Assembly (NCBI GenBank): GCA_903813345.2
Contig: CAIIXF020000006.1
Coordinates: forward strand, 40,372,848 to 40,436,847
Reading direction: 5' to 3'
Length of the DNA stretch: 64,000 nt
Origin: Owenia fusiformis
Taxonomy: Eukaryota; Annelida; Polychaeta; Sabellida; Oweniidae
Below are positions 22,738 through 33,322 of this stretch, piece by piece; the first letter of the stretch is position 1; the number at the start of each line of letters is the position of its first letter. The position numbers and the translations under genes are program-made. The notes beneath the pieces are model-generated. The model did not search any database, was not told the origin of the DNA, and saw nothing but the letters and a program-made list of their open reading frames with translations.

Positions 22738-24360
22738 CCCAGGTCCCAGTCGGTGATGAAGCAGCAGCGCAGCTTCCGGTAGGGCCAGATTTCATTGATG
22801 TTCGGGCCAAATTCGACAATCATTTCATTGCTCGCCGTAATATTGTCTATGAACGATCACAATTTAACAATAGGAAACAACTAGAAGGGGAAAATGTCGA
22901 ACAATTTACCACTTCCCTCTACGGACTGGCAGAGAATTGTAATTATGGACAATTCAAAGAGTAATTCATCAGAGACCGTATTGTGGCAGGAATAAGGGAC
23001 AAAAAAGTCCAAGACAAGCTACAATTAAATAGTGAATTGACACTTGAGAAAGCTATAAACACTGCTTGATTGAACGAGCAAGTAAAGCGACGACAACTAA
23101 ATACTGAGGATAGGAAGGAGCCAGCTGGAATCGACCTTCTTTCTTCACGCCAAGACAAAAAGAAAACAACATCCACATCAGAATGTTTCCGGTATGGAAA
23201 TGGCCCACATCACAAGAAAAAGAACAGCAAGACAGTGTAATTCCTGTGGAGTCCTCGGCCACTGGGACAAAATTCTGCAACTCCAAAGGAACACAGAAGG
23301 GGTCATCTCATGTAAAATATGTTTCAAGTGGAAGTCCTGACTCTGACTCAGACACGTGTACAGAATCTGATCACAAATCTGAGTTAACAACAAATATGAA
23401 TTACACATTTATAGGTAAAGTGAGTTGTGCTGAGTCAAAGTCAGATTCAACCTGTGAGTGTTAATAAGAAGCCTATAGAATTTACTATAGATACAGGGGA
23501 TACTGATGTTGCTATTTTACCTAAAATATGTATATGATGACCTCAACTTGAAAATCCAACTTGAAAAACCAGAAAGAGTGTTGAATGGTGCAAATCAGTC
23601 TAAAATTGAGTGTGTTGGGCAGTTTACTGCCAAGGTCCGCTCTCACCAGGCAAAAACTGAGCAGAAAGTGTATGTTGTAAAAATTTTTAAATATGCTTTG
23701 CTTGGTAGGCCGGCCATAAAGGCCCTCGATGTGGTAAAAATTGTTTACAATGTCCAGGTAAATAAAAAGCACCCAAAATTGTTCTCGGTTCTAGGTGTTA
23801 TGCAGGGGAAGTATAATATTAAACATGATGTCAATGCTTAGCCGTATGCTGTAAATTCTCCTAGAAGAGTTACATCAGTTTCACTGTTTAAAATGATTAA
23901 AAACAAATTAGAGGGATTAGAAAAGGACGATGTGATCTTCAGGGTGAATGAACCAAGTGAATGGTGTGCACCAATGGTTCCAGTGCCCAAATACAATAAA
24001 GATGGCACTGTGAAAGATGTCAGAATATGTGTAGATTATACAAAACTCAACAAGTGGGTGAAATCTGAGAAATATATGATTCCAAGTGTTAATAAAATAC
24101 TAAGGAGACTGGCAGAAGCCAAGATTTTCACGAAACTTGATGCCAATTCTTGGTTTCACCAAATCCCTCTCACACAGTCCTCTCAACTCCTCACAACATT
24201 CATCACTCCATTTGGAAGGTGGGCTTATAAGAGGATGCCTTTCGGCATCGGCCCCAGAACATGCTCAAAAGCGCCTTTGTCAGGTGCTTGATGATCTGGA
24301 TGGGGTTGAAGTTTTCATGGATGATATTTTGGTTTATGCTTCAAATCATGAGTTGCATGT
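22738..24360 (+). mobile_element. Decayed Ty3/gypsy retrotransposon fragment (gag-protease-RT)
   Basis: The order of remnants is that of a Ty3/gypsy element. A gag-like segment (about 22760-23100) has an in-frame TAA at about 22963 and a TGA at about 23068. A degenerate zinc-knuckle region follows at about 23185-23280, with a frameshift and the last Cys missing. A protease motif Asp-Thr-Gly lies within FTIDTGDTDVAILP near 23480-23520. The reverse transcriptase runs from 23893, with KLDANSWFHQIPL near 24130-24170 and, after a frameshift near 24250, FMDDILVYA at about 24317-24343. No LTRs, RNase H or integrase are visible. The fragment stops abruptly at about 24360, where a segment shared with 10326 and 35905 begins. 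It is not functional. Confidence 0.85.
23893..24291 (+). pseudogene. Gypsy reverse transcriptase, frameshifted
   Basis: A 132-residue frame covers the N-terminal half of a Ty3/gypsy reverse transcriptase: variable-region start, then VRICVDYTKLN (about residues 44-54), KLDANSWFHQIPL (about 79-91) and TPFGRWAYKRMPFGI (about 104-118). The polymerase active-site segment (FMDDIL) continues in another frame (24137-24541), so a frameshift near 24250 separates them. It belongs to the retrotransposon fragment around it. Confidence 0.85.
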
Positions 24361-24626
24361 TCACCAGGTACATAACAATGTTAACTGTATGTTCTACACT
24401 CTACAAGGAAGTGGAAATAAAATAGAAAAATACCAATACATTGCACCATCGGCTAAAAGTTGTATTGATCAGACGTATCACAAGTCCATATATATTGACG
24501 AAGAGACCCCTTTGATAACTGAGAAAACGATTGTATTTTAACTTATTCATTAGCTGACTAGTGTTACAAATTAAACGCTTTTCTTAAATGAGTAGTTCCC
24601 GAGAATTGATATAAATACCTCTTGAC
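24361..24626. repeat. Third copy of a duplicated segment
   Basis: Starts at TCACCAGGTACATAACAATG directly after the reverse transcriptase remnant and matches 10326-10612 and 35905-36184, ending at ATACCTCTTGAC. The gypsy reading frame runs on into it by chance, producing a chimeric frame. Confidence 0.8.
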
Positions 24627-25043
24627 GATATCATTGGTTCAAAATGTTTATCTCTGCATTCTGCACACTTGGTACATTTGTATACAACATCGGCAATTTG
24701 TTGGAATCTTTATGGATCTAGAAGGTTATTAAGGTTTATATGGTACTGACATTGATACCAGTTCTGATAAAAACTAGGTTTGATTTTGTGTCACTCTTTT
24801 CCTCAAAGCTACTGAATCTGATTTCACATCGTGAAAGATCACAGATTTGATTCCTGTCTAGTTGAAAAGTAGAAACACGCTACGATTATCCAGGCCATTT
24901 AAGTCAGCTTTTGCAAAGAGGGGTTCACATAAGATTCAAGATTTTATGGCAAACACTTGGTTTCCTCACAAAATCAATTACAAGACATTTACATATAATT
25001 ATACAGTTAAAAAAACAACAACATGCATTGTTTCACAAATACC
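24627..25043. other. Intergenic, nothing recognised
   Basis: No repeat partner, terminal repeat or protein similarity was seen. The 69-residue frame at 24862-25071 has no recognisable features. Confidence 0.45.
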
Positions 25044-25253
25044 ATCATACAATCTTTCCTTTTTCAAATAGCTCCCGACGCTGATTAAAAAGTTTATTTA
25101 TAAAATGTATCAATTCGTTAACAATTTCAAAATCATCAGAAGTCATCAAAAAGTTATATTTTTCTTCATCCGACATATTATCAAATGTGTCAATAAAACT
25201 TAGTTTATTAAAAAATTCAAATCTACATTTTTTATAGCCATCACAGGGTCTGG
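25044..25253 (-). pseudogene. Probable LINE polyprotein C-terminal fragment
   Basis: A minus-strand frame without its own Met encodes about 65 residues and ends at TGA (25044-25046). The pattern FDNMSDEEKYNFLM followed by a helix and NKLFNQRRELF resembles the extreme C-terminus of endonuclease/reverse transcriptase polyproteins of Jockey-type LINEs ('D..S..EKF.FLM ... FI...F..R'). It lies next to, and opposite in strand to, the LINE scrap at 25285-25565. The family call is by pattern only. Confidence 0.4.
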
Positions 25254-25284
25254 CTAAATTTTATAATTTAGGGCACTAAAATGT

Positions 25285-25565
25285 GCTCAAAATGGTGACA
25301 ACCGACATGCTTTTGAAAGTCTTTTTTTGTCTTCGGAGGCATATTCCACTAAACCATCAAGATCGGGTCTCGAATTGAATTACCGTTGAGTAAAAATGGG
25401 CTTTATAATGAAAAACAAAATTACAAAAACAGTTATCTAGGACATTACTAGGAGTCTGACAGGAAAGGCCAACCAATCTCAAGATTTAAAGGCTAGTAAG
25501 AGGAAATGGGAGCCCCGACTCTCTTACAGTAATGGAGAATGGACAAATTATTCAAATAGTTAGCC
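25285..25565 (+). mobile_element. LINE fragment, relative of 3395-3980
   Basis: Matches 3395-3650 and then jumps to the sequence of 3938-3985 (ACAGTAATGGAGAATGGACA), so about 290 bases including the Cys-His cluster are deleted. No open frame survives. Confidence 0.75.
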
Positions 25566-26589
25566 ATTACTCCTTGACTCCTTGGCTTTCAAACATCTAG
25601 TAGGCCTAAAGTTTAAATTAACGTACGTTTTTTTCTTGGATAGTTGGACCCGCGTAACCTTATTTTAAATCTGCAAATCGATTGGACAGCGAATCGACTG
25701 ATTTACATAATACTCATGAATTATCAATTAGTAGCAAATATCGGCAAATAATATATTCGAGGTAATTATTTCTTCTCCTTCCATCTCAAAGATCAGCAAA
25801 TATTTGGAGAACACCCGGAATCCATGGCTGATGACAATAAAGGCAAGAACTCGACTTGCCTCGCTGTCATTACGATAACGCGTACCATATCCTCTCGGTG
25901 GTATGGTGAAAAAGCAATCAAAAAATGTCATCGACCAGATTTAATGCACCAAACATCACCATATCAAACACAGGGACCACTGAGAGAAGATGTCTACATT
26001 GATGAACAGCATGTCATTCGAAGCATCATCCTATACTAAGGTGAATGACCCGAGATATCTTAGGCTGCAGATCACTGAATGATGACAAGATAACCTGATT
26101 CAAACATTTAGTTGAATAGTGCCCTGGATTTTTTGAGAAAACTATCACTGTGAAAAAAGCCAAATATAGTTTGTACTATAGCAAACTATTTTTTAGAATA
26201 TCCCCCATATAGTTTGAATATCACCTAAAATATGGGCGAGAATAGTTTCTCCCATATTCCTAAAAACGGAACACTTTAATATAAGTCCTGATATACTCTC
26301 CCATACGCCCATATAAACTGAAATAAGCTGCATATATCATTGCAGAGTGTATATCTTTACTGAACTATTTTCCACTTATACGCCTCAAAGTAGGAATCAA
26401 ACCTACTATATGCGGTGAAAAACAACTAATATTTAATTAAAACAGACTATATCAAACTATACTTGGCTGATTCTTCTCTTATTCTACCTCAAAACAAACT
26501 ATACGCGTCTTATACGCGATATTACGTAATAGCTTCAGTTCCCGAGTTTGTTGTTTTAACAGATTAAAAGCAAAGTCCAGCATCGAATG

Positions 26590-29480
26590 TATTTTGTTTT
26601 TAATGCTAATTAATGCGCTTGATCAGTTTAATCTGGTCATTTCTACAACTGAGGGTTCTAATTTCCATCAAAAAGTCATTTATAAATTAAGCTTTTTACT
26701 TTTACTAAATTGGGCAATGGCAGTCGAATTATAATTAACACCGTGTTAAATTTTGGATTCATTTCATTAAGTCTGTGAAAAGTTACATTTTTCAATTAAC
26801 TTGGTATTGAAGTAAAAATAATATAGAATAAAATGTTTAATATAGTTGCAATAAGAGGGAATCGTAGAGAATATTTTTTCCTGTACAGTAGGCAGTTATT
26901 TCCTGTATTATTGCGGAATAAGATATAATAACTATTTTTAAAAACTAATTTTTCTTTAATGATATTATTCGTGTATTATTTGAAGGGAACAACATATATT
27001 GCCATATAATATAGAATAATATTCTAGTCAGGAGCAAATGATATGTTGGCATTTGCAATCAAAACCGGATTAGGCCTATATGAGTTTATTTTTGAGCCGT
27101 TAATCCCTAAGTATTCCATTCCTATGAAATGAGTTTCATTCACACTAATTAATCCGTTTATTAGGATTAATTTCTCCAGCTGATGGTTCTTATTTCTCAA
27201 AAAGATTATTTGCAAATAAAGTTTTTACATATTTATTTGATTGTATAATGTCCATCGAGTTATGATTAAGATTGTGTTAAATTTGGAATTCAATCGATCA
27301 ATCCATTGGAAAGTTAATTTTTTATTCTAAATTGATGAGTTTTCCTCACATTTTTACTGTATTGTTTCTCTGTCACATCAGGTTTACAACAAACAAAATT
27401 TAAATCCCCCGGCCTCTTACACAGGTACGAACAACCATCTGTACTATTCACTTTGCCAACCAAAAAAACAGTGATGACACAAACTGCTCAATATTCAATT
27501 AATATATTACGCATTTTATACAAGCCCGTACCTAAGGACCCCCTTTCCATGGCCAACAATTTCTTAAAAGAGATGCAGTTTTTCATCATTCACATACATG
27601 TATTGACATGTCAGAGCAATGTAATTAGTAAAACTTTAATCCCTAAGTATTCAATTTCTATGAATTGAATTTTGTTCACCCTAATAAATAATCTGTTTGT
27701 TAGAGTTAATGGATTAATCTCTACAGTCTATGTTTCTAATTTCCACAAAAATAAATTACAAATTAAGTTTTTCATATTTATTTGATTGTATAGTATACCT
27801 CGTGCTATGATTAACAATGTGTTCAAATTTGGATTCAATCGATTAACTCATTGGGAATTAATTTTTTGATTTTTATTTTGATTGTGGGGTTTCCTCACAA
27901 TTTAACTCCATTGTTTCTCTGTAACAAACAACATTTAAAGCCCTCTCTTACACAGACACAAACAAACACCACTATTCACTTCGCAAACCACACAAAACTG
28001 CAAAAATATTCAGCTCAATACATTACACATTTGATACAGGTCTGTGGCCATGGGGGGAGGGTCGTTGGGTTCATGTGAATCCCCCACCCCTTTGCCAAGA
28101 TTCTTTCAAAATCATTGGTATGTTTTGAAAATTGACCCCCTGGGCTCAAACTTATTACGAGCCTGTAATATACCAGAAATATTGATTCCATCTGACAAAT
28201 CACTTATAATAAATTAAGAAATAACATGCATTATGTAACTGATACAAGTTCATGTAGTATTAAGCCATATTAGAACAAAGTCAAAACTTATATTCTTTCC
28301 CATTTCACAATTCATGCGGTTTCTGTTATCCATATGATATCTGAGATAAACACCCGTGAAAAACAACAGAGATTAGCCTTTGCAATACAATTGTTTCTAT
28401 TAGAATCGGACCATTTCTGTTTATTACAGCTGGTTTTATTAATCATTCTTTGTTTTCCGTTTCAATATATACATATACAAAGCAAGATTCGGTATGTTTA
28501 GTTGATAATGTGATAATGCAACTAAAGAAACGGGCGCATTTTACATTTATTGCAAATGTTTCATCTGACAAATCGATGATTATGTTTTGAGCAAATTGGT
28601 GCATGGAAGAACAAACTGTTCCAAATAACATACGGTATGGACATACAGCTATGTCAGAGCAATATGATAAGTAAGACTTTAATCCCTAATTATTCAATTT
28701 CTATAAAATGAGTTTCGTTAACACTGATAACTAATCTGTTTGTTAGAGTCAATGGATTAATTTCCTACAGCCAACGATTCTAAGTTCAACAAAAATAATT
28801 TGCAAATTAAGTTTTTTATATTTATTTGATTGTATATTATCCCCCATGTTATGATTAACATTGTGTTAAAATTTGGATTCAATCGATCAATTCATTGGAA
28901 AAATATTTGTTTAATTCTTAATTAATAAGTTTTCCTCACATGTTTACTCTATTGTTTCTCTGTCACTTCAAGGTTACAATAAACGACATTTAAATCCCCC
29001 TCTTATATTACAAAGGCACAGCCACCTGTATTCACTTTTAGCCACAAAAACAAACAGTCTTGACACAGAAATGCTCAATATTCAGCTAAATACATTACGC
29101 ATTTTATACAGGCCCATACCTAGCGACCCCCTCCCCTTGGCCAACAATTCTTTCAAGATCATGCAGTTTTTCACCATCTCGTACATGTATTGACATGTCA
29201 GAGCAATATAAATAAAACTTTAATCCCCAAGTATTTAATTTCTATGACATGAGTTTTGTTCACTGATAACTAATCCGTTTGTTATGAATTAAAGGATTAA
29301 TATCTACAGGCGATGGTTTTGATTTCCACAGACAAATAATTTGCAAATTAAGTTTTTCTAATTTATTCGATTCTGTAGTGTCCCTCTTGCTATGATTAAT
29401 ATTGTGTTAAAATTTGGAATTAATCGATTAACTCATTGAAAAGTTAATTTTTTGATATTTAATAAATGACTTTTCTTCAC
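26590..29480. repeat. About 540-bp repeat, 4-5 diverged copies
   Basis: A module containing TTAATCCCTAAGTATTCAAT, a TTTCCACAAAAATAA stretch, GTGTTAAAATTTGGATTCAA and TTTTCCTCACATTTTTACTC recurs with the first motif at 27102, 27640, 28681 and 29220. An older partial copy starts at about 26590. Spacing is about 540, 1040 and 540 bases, so one unit holds an extra 500 bases. It lies wholly inside the CACTA-like element. Confidence 0.75.
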
Positions 29481-29520
29481 CTTTAATCCACAGTTATTAC
29501 CCAAAAGTTGAAAGAAACAG

Positions 29521-30985
29521 TGAAAGGTTAAACTAGGCTCATGAGTATGTTTCAATTTGAGGCATAGTATGTGATGTGCTCCAGGTACATCAGTATATTA
29601 AAAATTTAATTTGGCGCATTAGTATAGTTCAATTTGGCGCATTATTTATGATGTTCAAAGTACATCCTTACAGTGAAAGATTAAACTTGGCTCATGAGTA
29701 TGTTTCAATTTGGGGCATAGTATGTCATGTGCTCCAAGTACATCAGTATTTCAAAAAGTTCAATTTGGCGCGTTAGTATAGACCAATTTGGCGCGCTATT
29801 TATTATGTTCAAATTTCATCCTTGTATTGAAAGGTTAAACTTGGCTTATGAGTATGTTTCAATTTGGGAATAGTCTGTGACATGCTCTAAGTTCATCAGT
29901 ATATTAAAAAGTTCAATTTGGCGCATAACCATAGTTCAATTTGGCGCATTATTTATGATGTTCAAAGTACATCCTTACATTGAAAGGTTAAACTTGGCTC
30001 ATGAGTATGTTTCGATGAGACATAGTATGTGATGTGCTCCAAGTTCATCAGTATATTAAAAAGTTCAATTTGGCGCATTATCATAGTTCAATTTGGCGCG
30101 TTATTTATGATGTTCAAAGTACATCCGTAACATTAAAAGGTTAAACTTGGCTCATGGATATGTTTCAATTTGGGACATAGTATGTGATGTGCTGTAAGTT
30201 CATCAGTATATTAAAAAGTTCAATTTGGCGCATTATCATAGTTCAATTTGGCGCGTTATTTATGTTGTTCAAAGTACATCCTTACATTGAAAGGTTAAAC
30301 TTAGCTCATGAGTATGTTTCAATGGGACATAGTATGTGATGTGCTCCAAGTTCATCAGTATATTAAAAAGTTCAATTTGGCGCATTATCATAGTTCAATT
30401 TGGTGTGTTATTTATGATGTTCAAAGTACATCCTTACATTGAAAGGTTAAACTTGGCTCATGAGTATGTTTCAATGTGGGACATAGTATGTGATGTGCTG
30501 TAAGTTCATCAGTATATTAAAAAGTTCAATTTGGCGCATTAGTATAGTTCAATTTGGCGCATTATTTATGATGTTCAAAGTACATCCTTACATTGTAAGG
30601 TTAAACTTGGCTCATGAGTATGTTTCAATTTGGGACATAGTATGTGATGTGCTCCAAGTACATCAGTATATTAAAAAGTTCAATTTGGCGCATTAGTATA
30701 GTTCAATTTGGCGCATTATTTATGATGTTCAAAGTACATCCTTACAATGAAAGGTTAAACTTGGCTCATTAGTATGTTTCAATTTGGGATATATTATGTG
30801 ATGTGCTTCAAGTACATCAGTATATTAAAGTTCAATTTGGCGCATTAGTATCATTCAATTTGGCGCATTATTTATGATGTTCAAAGTACATCCTTACATT
30901 GAAAGGTTAAACTTGGCTCATGAGTATGTTTCAATTTGGGACATAGTATGTGATGTGCTCTAACTTCATCAATATATCAAAAAGC
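29521..30985. repeat. 153-bp satellite array, about 9.5 copies
   Basis: The motif GGTTAAACTTGGCTCATGAG recurs every 152-154 bases (29526, 29680, 29832, 29986, 30139, 30293, 30444, 30599, 30752, 30905). Each unit also has two TTCAATTTGGCGCATTA segments and ATGTTCAAAGTACATCCTTA. The small frames here are repeat translations. Copies are close in sequence, so the array is fairly young or homogenised. Confidence 0.9.
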
Positions 30986-31110
30986 TATATATCAAAATTG
31001 AACTATACTATAATGCGCCAAATTGAACCTTTTAATATACTGATGAACTTACAGCACATCACATATTAGGTCTCAAATTGAATTAAACATACTCATGCGC
31101 GGAGTTTAAC
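30986..31110. repeat. Inverted partial satellite unit
   Basis: The sequence (AATGCGCCAAATTGAACC ... ACTGATGAACTTACAGCACA) is the reverse complement of the preceding 153-bp unit. The array thus ends in a head-to-head junction that can fold back on the last unit. Confidence 0.85.
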
Positions 31111-31441
31111 CCTTTTAACCATTTTATTCATGAAATTGTAAAATATAATGTACTCTGTAATTACTGCATGCTATGTAATTGACAAATATATTGAAATATA
31201 TGCATATTTTATACTTAAACTTTGTGTTTTGTTCTGTATCGTTTTGTGACACTTGTTGATAAGGTTGATCCGTACTATTATATATGTTATAGATTGTACA
31301 TGTAACCTAATGATTTGCATACAAAAATAAGTTTTCGTTCAGCGCAATCCCTCATCCTTCACAATATTTAATCCCTGGGATTTTATACGATTCCTTATTT
31401 CATACATTTGAATATTGTTTTCTTTTTAAAATTTAAAAATG

Positions 31442-31473
<32 letters not shown>

Positions 31474-31476
31474 ACT
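31442..31476. repeat. (ATC)n microsatellite
   Basis: About 11 uninterrupted CAT/ATC triplets inside the CACTA-like element. Confidence 0.95.
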
Positions 31477-32514
31477 TCTGCCTTATAATTATACAACAAT
31501 TAATTTTCCAATCCTCCAGATGGCTTCACTCTAAACCTCCGAACCCCCTCCCTGACTAGGGGTATAATTTGTCATAGGAAAGTCAGGATTGTCTCAATTT
31601 AAAACTAACAAAGAAATCAAGATACGCTTTCCCTCATTTTAATTTTAATTTTAACTACACCGAAATTGCTGCTGATTTTTGGTAAGACTAAAAACAAACT
31701 TCAAATTAATATGCGCTTATCTTACTCAAAATGGAGAATAAATAATTTACCGATTTACCCAAATTTTTCATTCCACTTTTTATATTGACTTACATTTTTA
31801 AAATGCATTTAAATTCATTTGAAATCATATACTTCAACATCATAAAATTTTTAATGAGATCTCAGACATTAAGTTTGATTAAGCTTTCTTAAGTGAAATG
31901 CATGATTTTATTTGTTTACATTAGCGCTTAATTGAAAAATAAAATAGGATTAACTCCAAGCAAATTAAGGCACATCAAAGAATATATAGCCTCGCGTATA
32001 AGAGGCGTATAGTTTGTTTTTGGATTACGTAATACATACTATACTCATCTTTTCTATGTACTTATATCCTACTATTCCTGGCTCTTAAGAATAATCGGAG
32101 AATAGTTCAAACGATATTTAGTATCGTAGAGTATATACCACCAATACTAAATGTTCCGCTTCTGAGGCAAGAATAGTTTGTTTCCCATACCAAATACAAT
32201 ATAGTGAGGACATACTGAACTATATTCACAAATAGTTTGCCACTTATACGCTACTATATTTGGCTTTTTGCACAGTGTATTTTCCTCAACTAACTCATTA
32301 AACTGACTAATGCGCTCCAAATGAAACGCTATTACGGTTTTAGTAGTTTCAAAGAATAAATACAAATGCCTCTATGACAGGTACTAAGGTTAAGTGAGAG
32401 CGATTGTTGTTTTTTATTAAACGCTAACTGTGCACTAACTTACCAATGGATAGAGCAGTCCGTCGTTAGAATTCACACAAAGCACCCGAGTTCCGTCAAA
32501 TATTTGTGTATTTG

Positions 32515-33322
32515 GCAGCTGGGAGTCCCGTTTTGGATCGCTTATGAAAAGCCTCTTTGTGTTCGGCGACTTTAAAACGTCCAATTTGTCAATTTCAGAA
32601 CTGTTTTAATTAAGGAACAGTTGTCAAACATCAACAGGGGTAGTATGTTATCCAATCGAGACTTCCGCAAAACTTATGGAGGGGAGTGAAACTGCCAAAC
32701 TTATGGGGGAGTGTAACTGCCAAACTTATGAAGGGGAGTATAACTGCCAAACTTATGAGGGAGTGTAACTGCCAAACTTATGAAGGGGAGTGTAACTGCC
32801 AAACTTATGGAGGGGAGTGTAACTGCCAAACTTATGGAGGGGAGTGTAACTGCCAAACTTATGAAGGGGAGTATAACTGCCTAACTTATGGGGGAGTGTA
32901 ACTGCCAACTTTATGAGGGAGTGTAACTGCCAAACTTATGAGGGAGTGTAACTGCCAAACTTATGAAGGGGAGTGTAACTGCAAAACTTATGGAGGGGAT
33001 TGTAACTGCCAAACTTATGGGGGAGTGTAACTGCCAAACTTATGGAGGGGAGTGTAACTGCCAAAATGGAGGGGAGTGTAACTGCCAAACTTATGGAGGG
33101 GAGTGTAACTGCCAAAATGGAGGGGAGTGCAACTGCCAAACTTATGGGGGGTGTAACTGCCAAATTTATGGAGGGGAGTGTAACTGCCAATCTTACGGAG
33201 GGGAGTGTAACTGCCAAATTTATGGAGGGGAGTGTAACTGCCAAATTTATGGGGGAGTGTAACTGCCAAATTTATGGTGGGGAGTGTAACTGCCAAACTT
33301 ATGGAGGGGAGTGTAACTGTAG
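32515..33322. repeat. MITE body with expanded 27-bp minisatellite (about 24 copies)
   Basis: Copy-B counterpart of 7256-7660. The body segment (GTTTTGGATCGCTTAT, 32532-32547) is followed from about 32672 by roughly 24 units of CCAAACTTATGGAGGGGAGT with length variants, some lacking ACTTATG. Open frames rich in Cys-Asn-Cys-Gln (plus strand) or Ser-Leu-Ala-Val-Thr (minus strand) are translations of this array, not genes. Confidence 0.85.

Larger units (their letters stand above)
26146..32277. mobile_element. 6.1-kb CACTA-like (CMC) non-autonomous element
   Basis: The ends are CACTGTGAAAAAAGCCAAAT and, inverted, CACTGTGCAAAAAGCCAAAT, about 25 bases with one mismatch. TAT flanks both sides (26143-26145, 32278-32280). 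The homologous site in copy A (about 6990) reads straight through with TTT and no insertion. CACTG termini with a 3-base target duplication fit the CACTA/EnSpm group. The subterminal 200-300 bases on each side are packed with ATAGTTT / AAACTAT words, like the subterminal binding repeats of CACTA elements. No transposase-like frame was found. The interior is filled with about 540-bp repeats, a 153-bp satellite and a trinucleotide array. Confidence 0.8.

Noticed and set aside
22496-23408. Minus-strand frames over the gypsy region
   Set aside because: The gag, protease and reverse transcriptase motifs are all on the plus strand.
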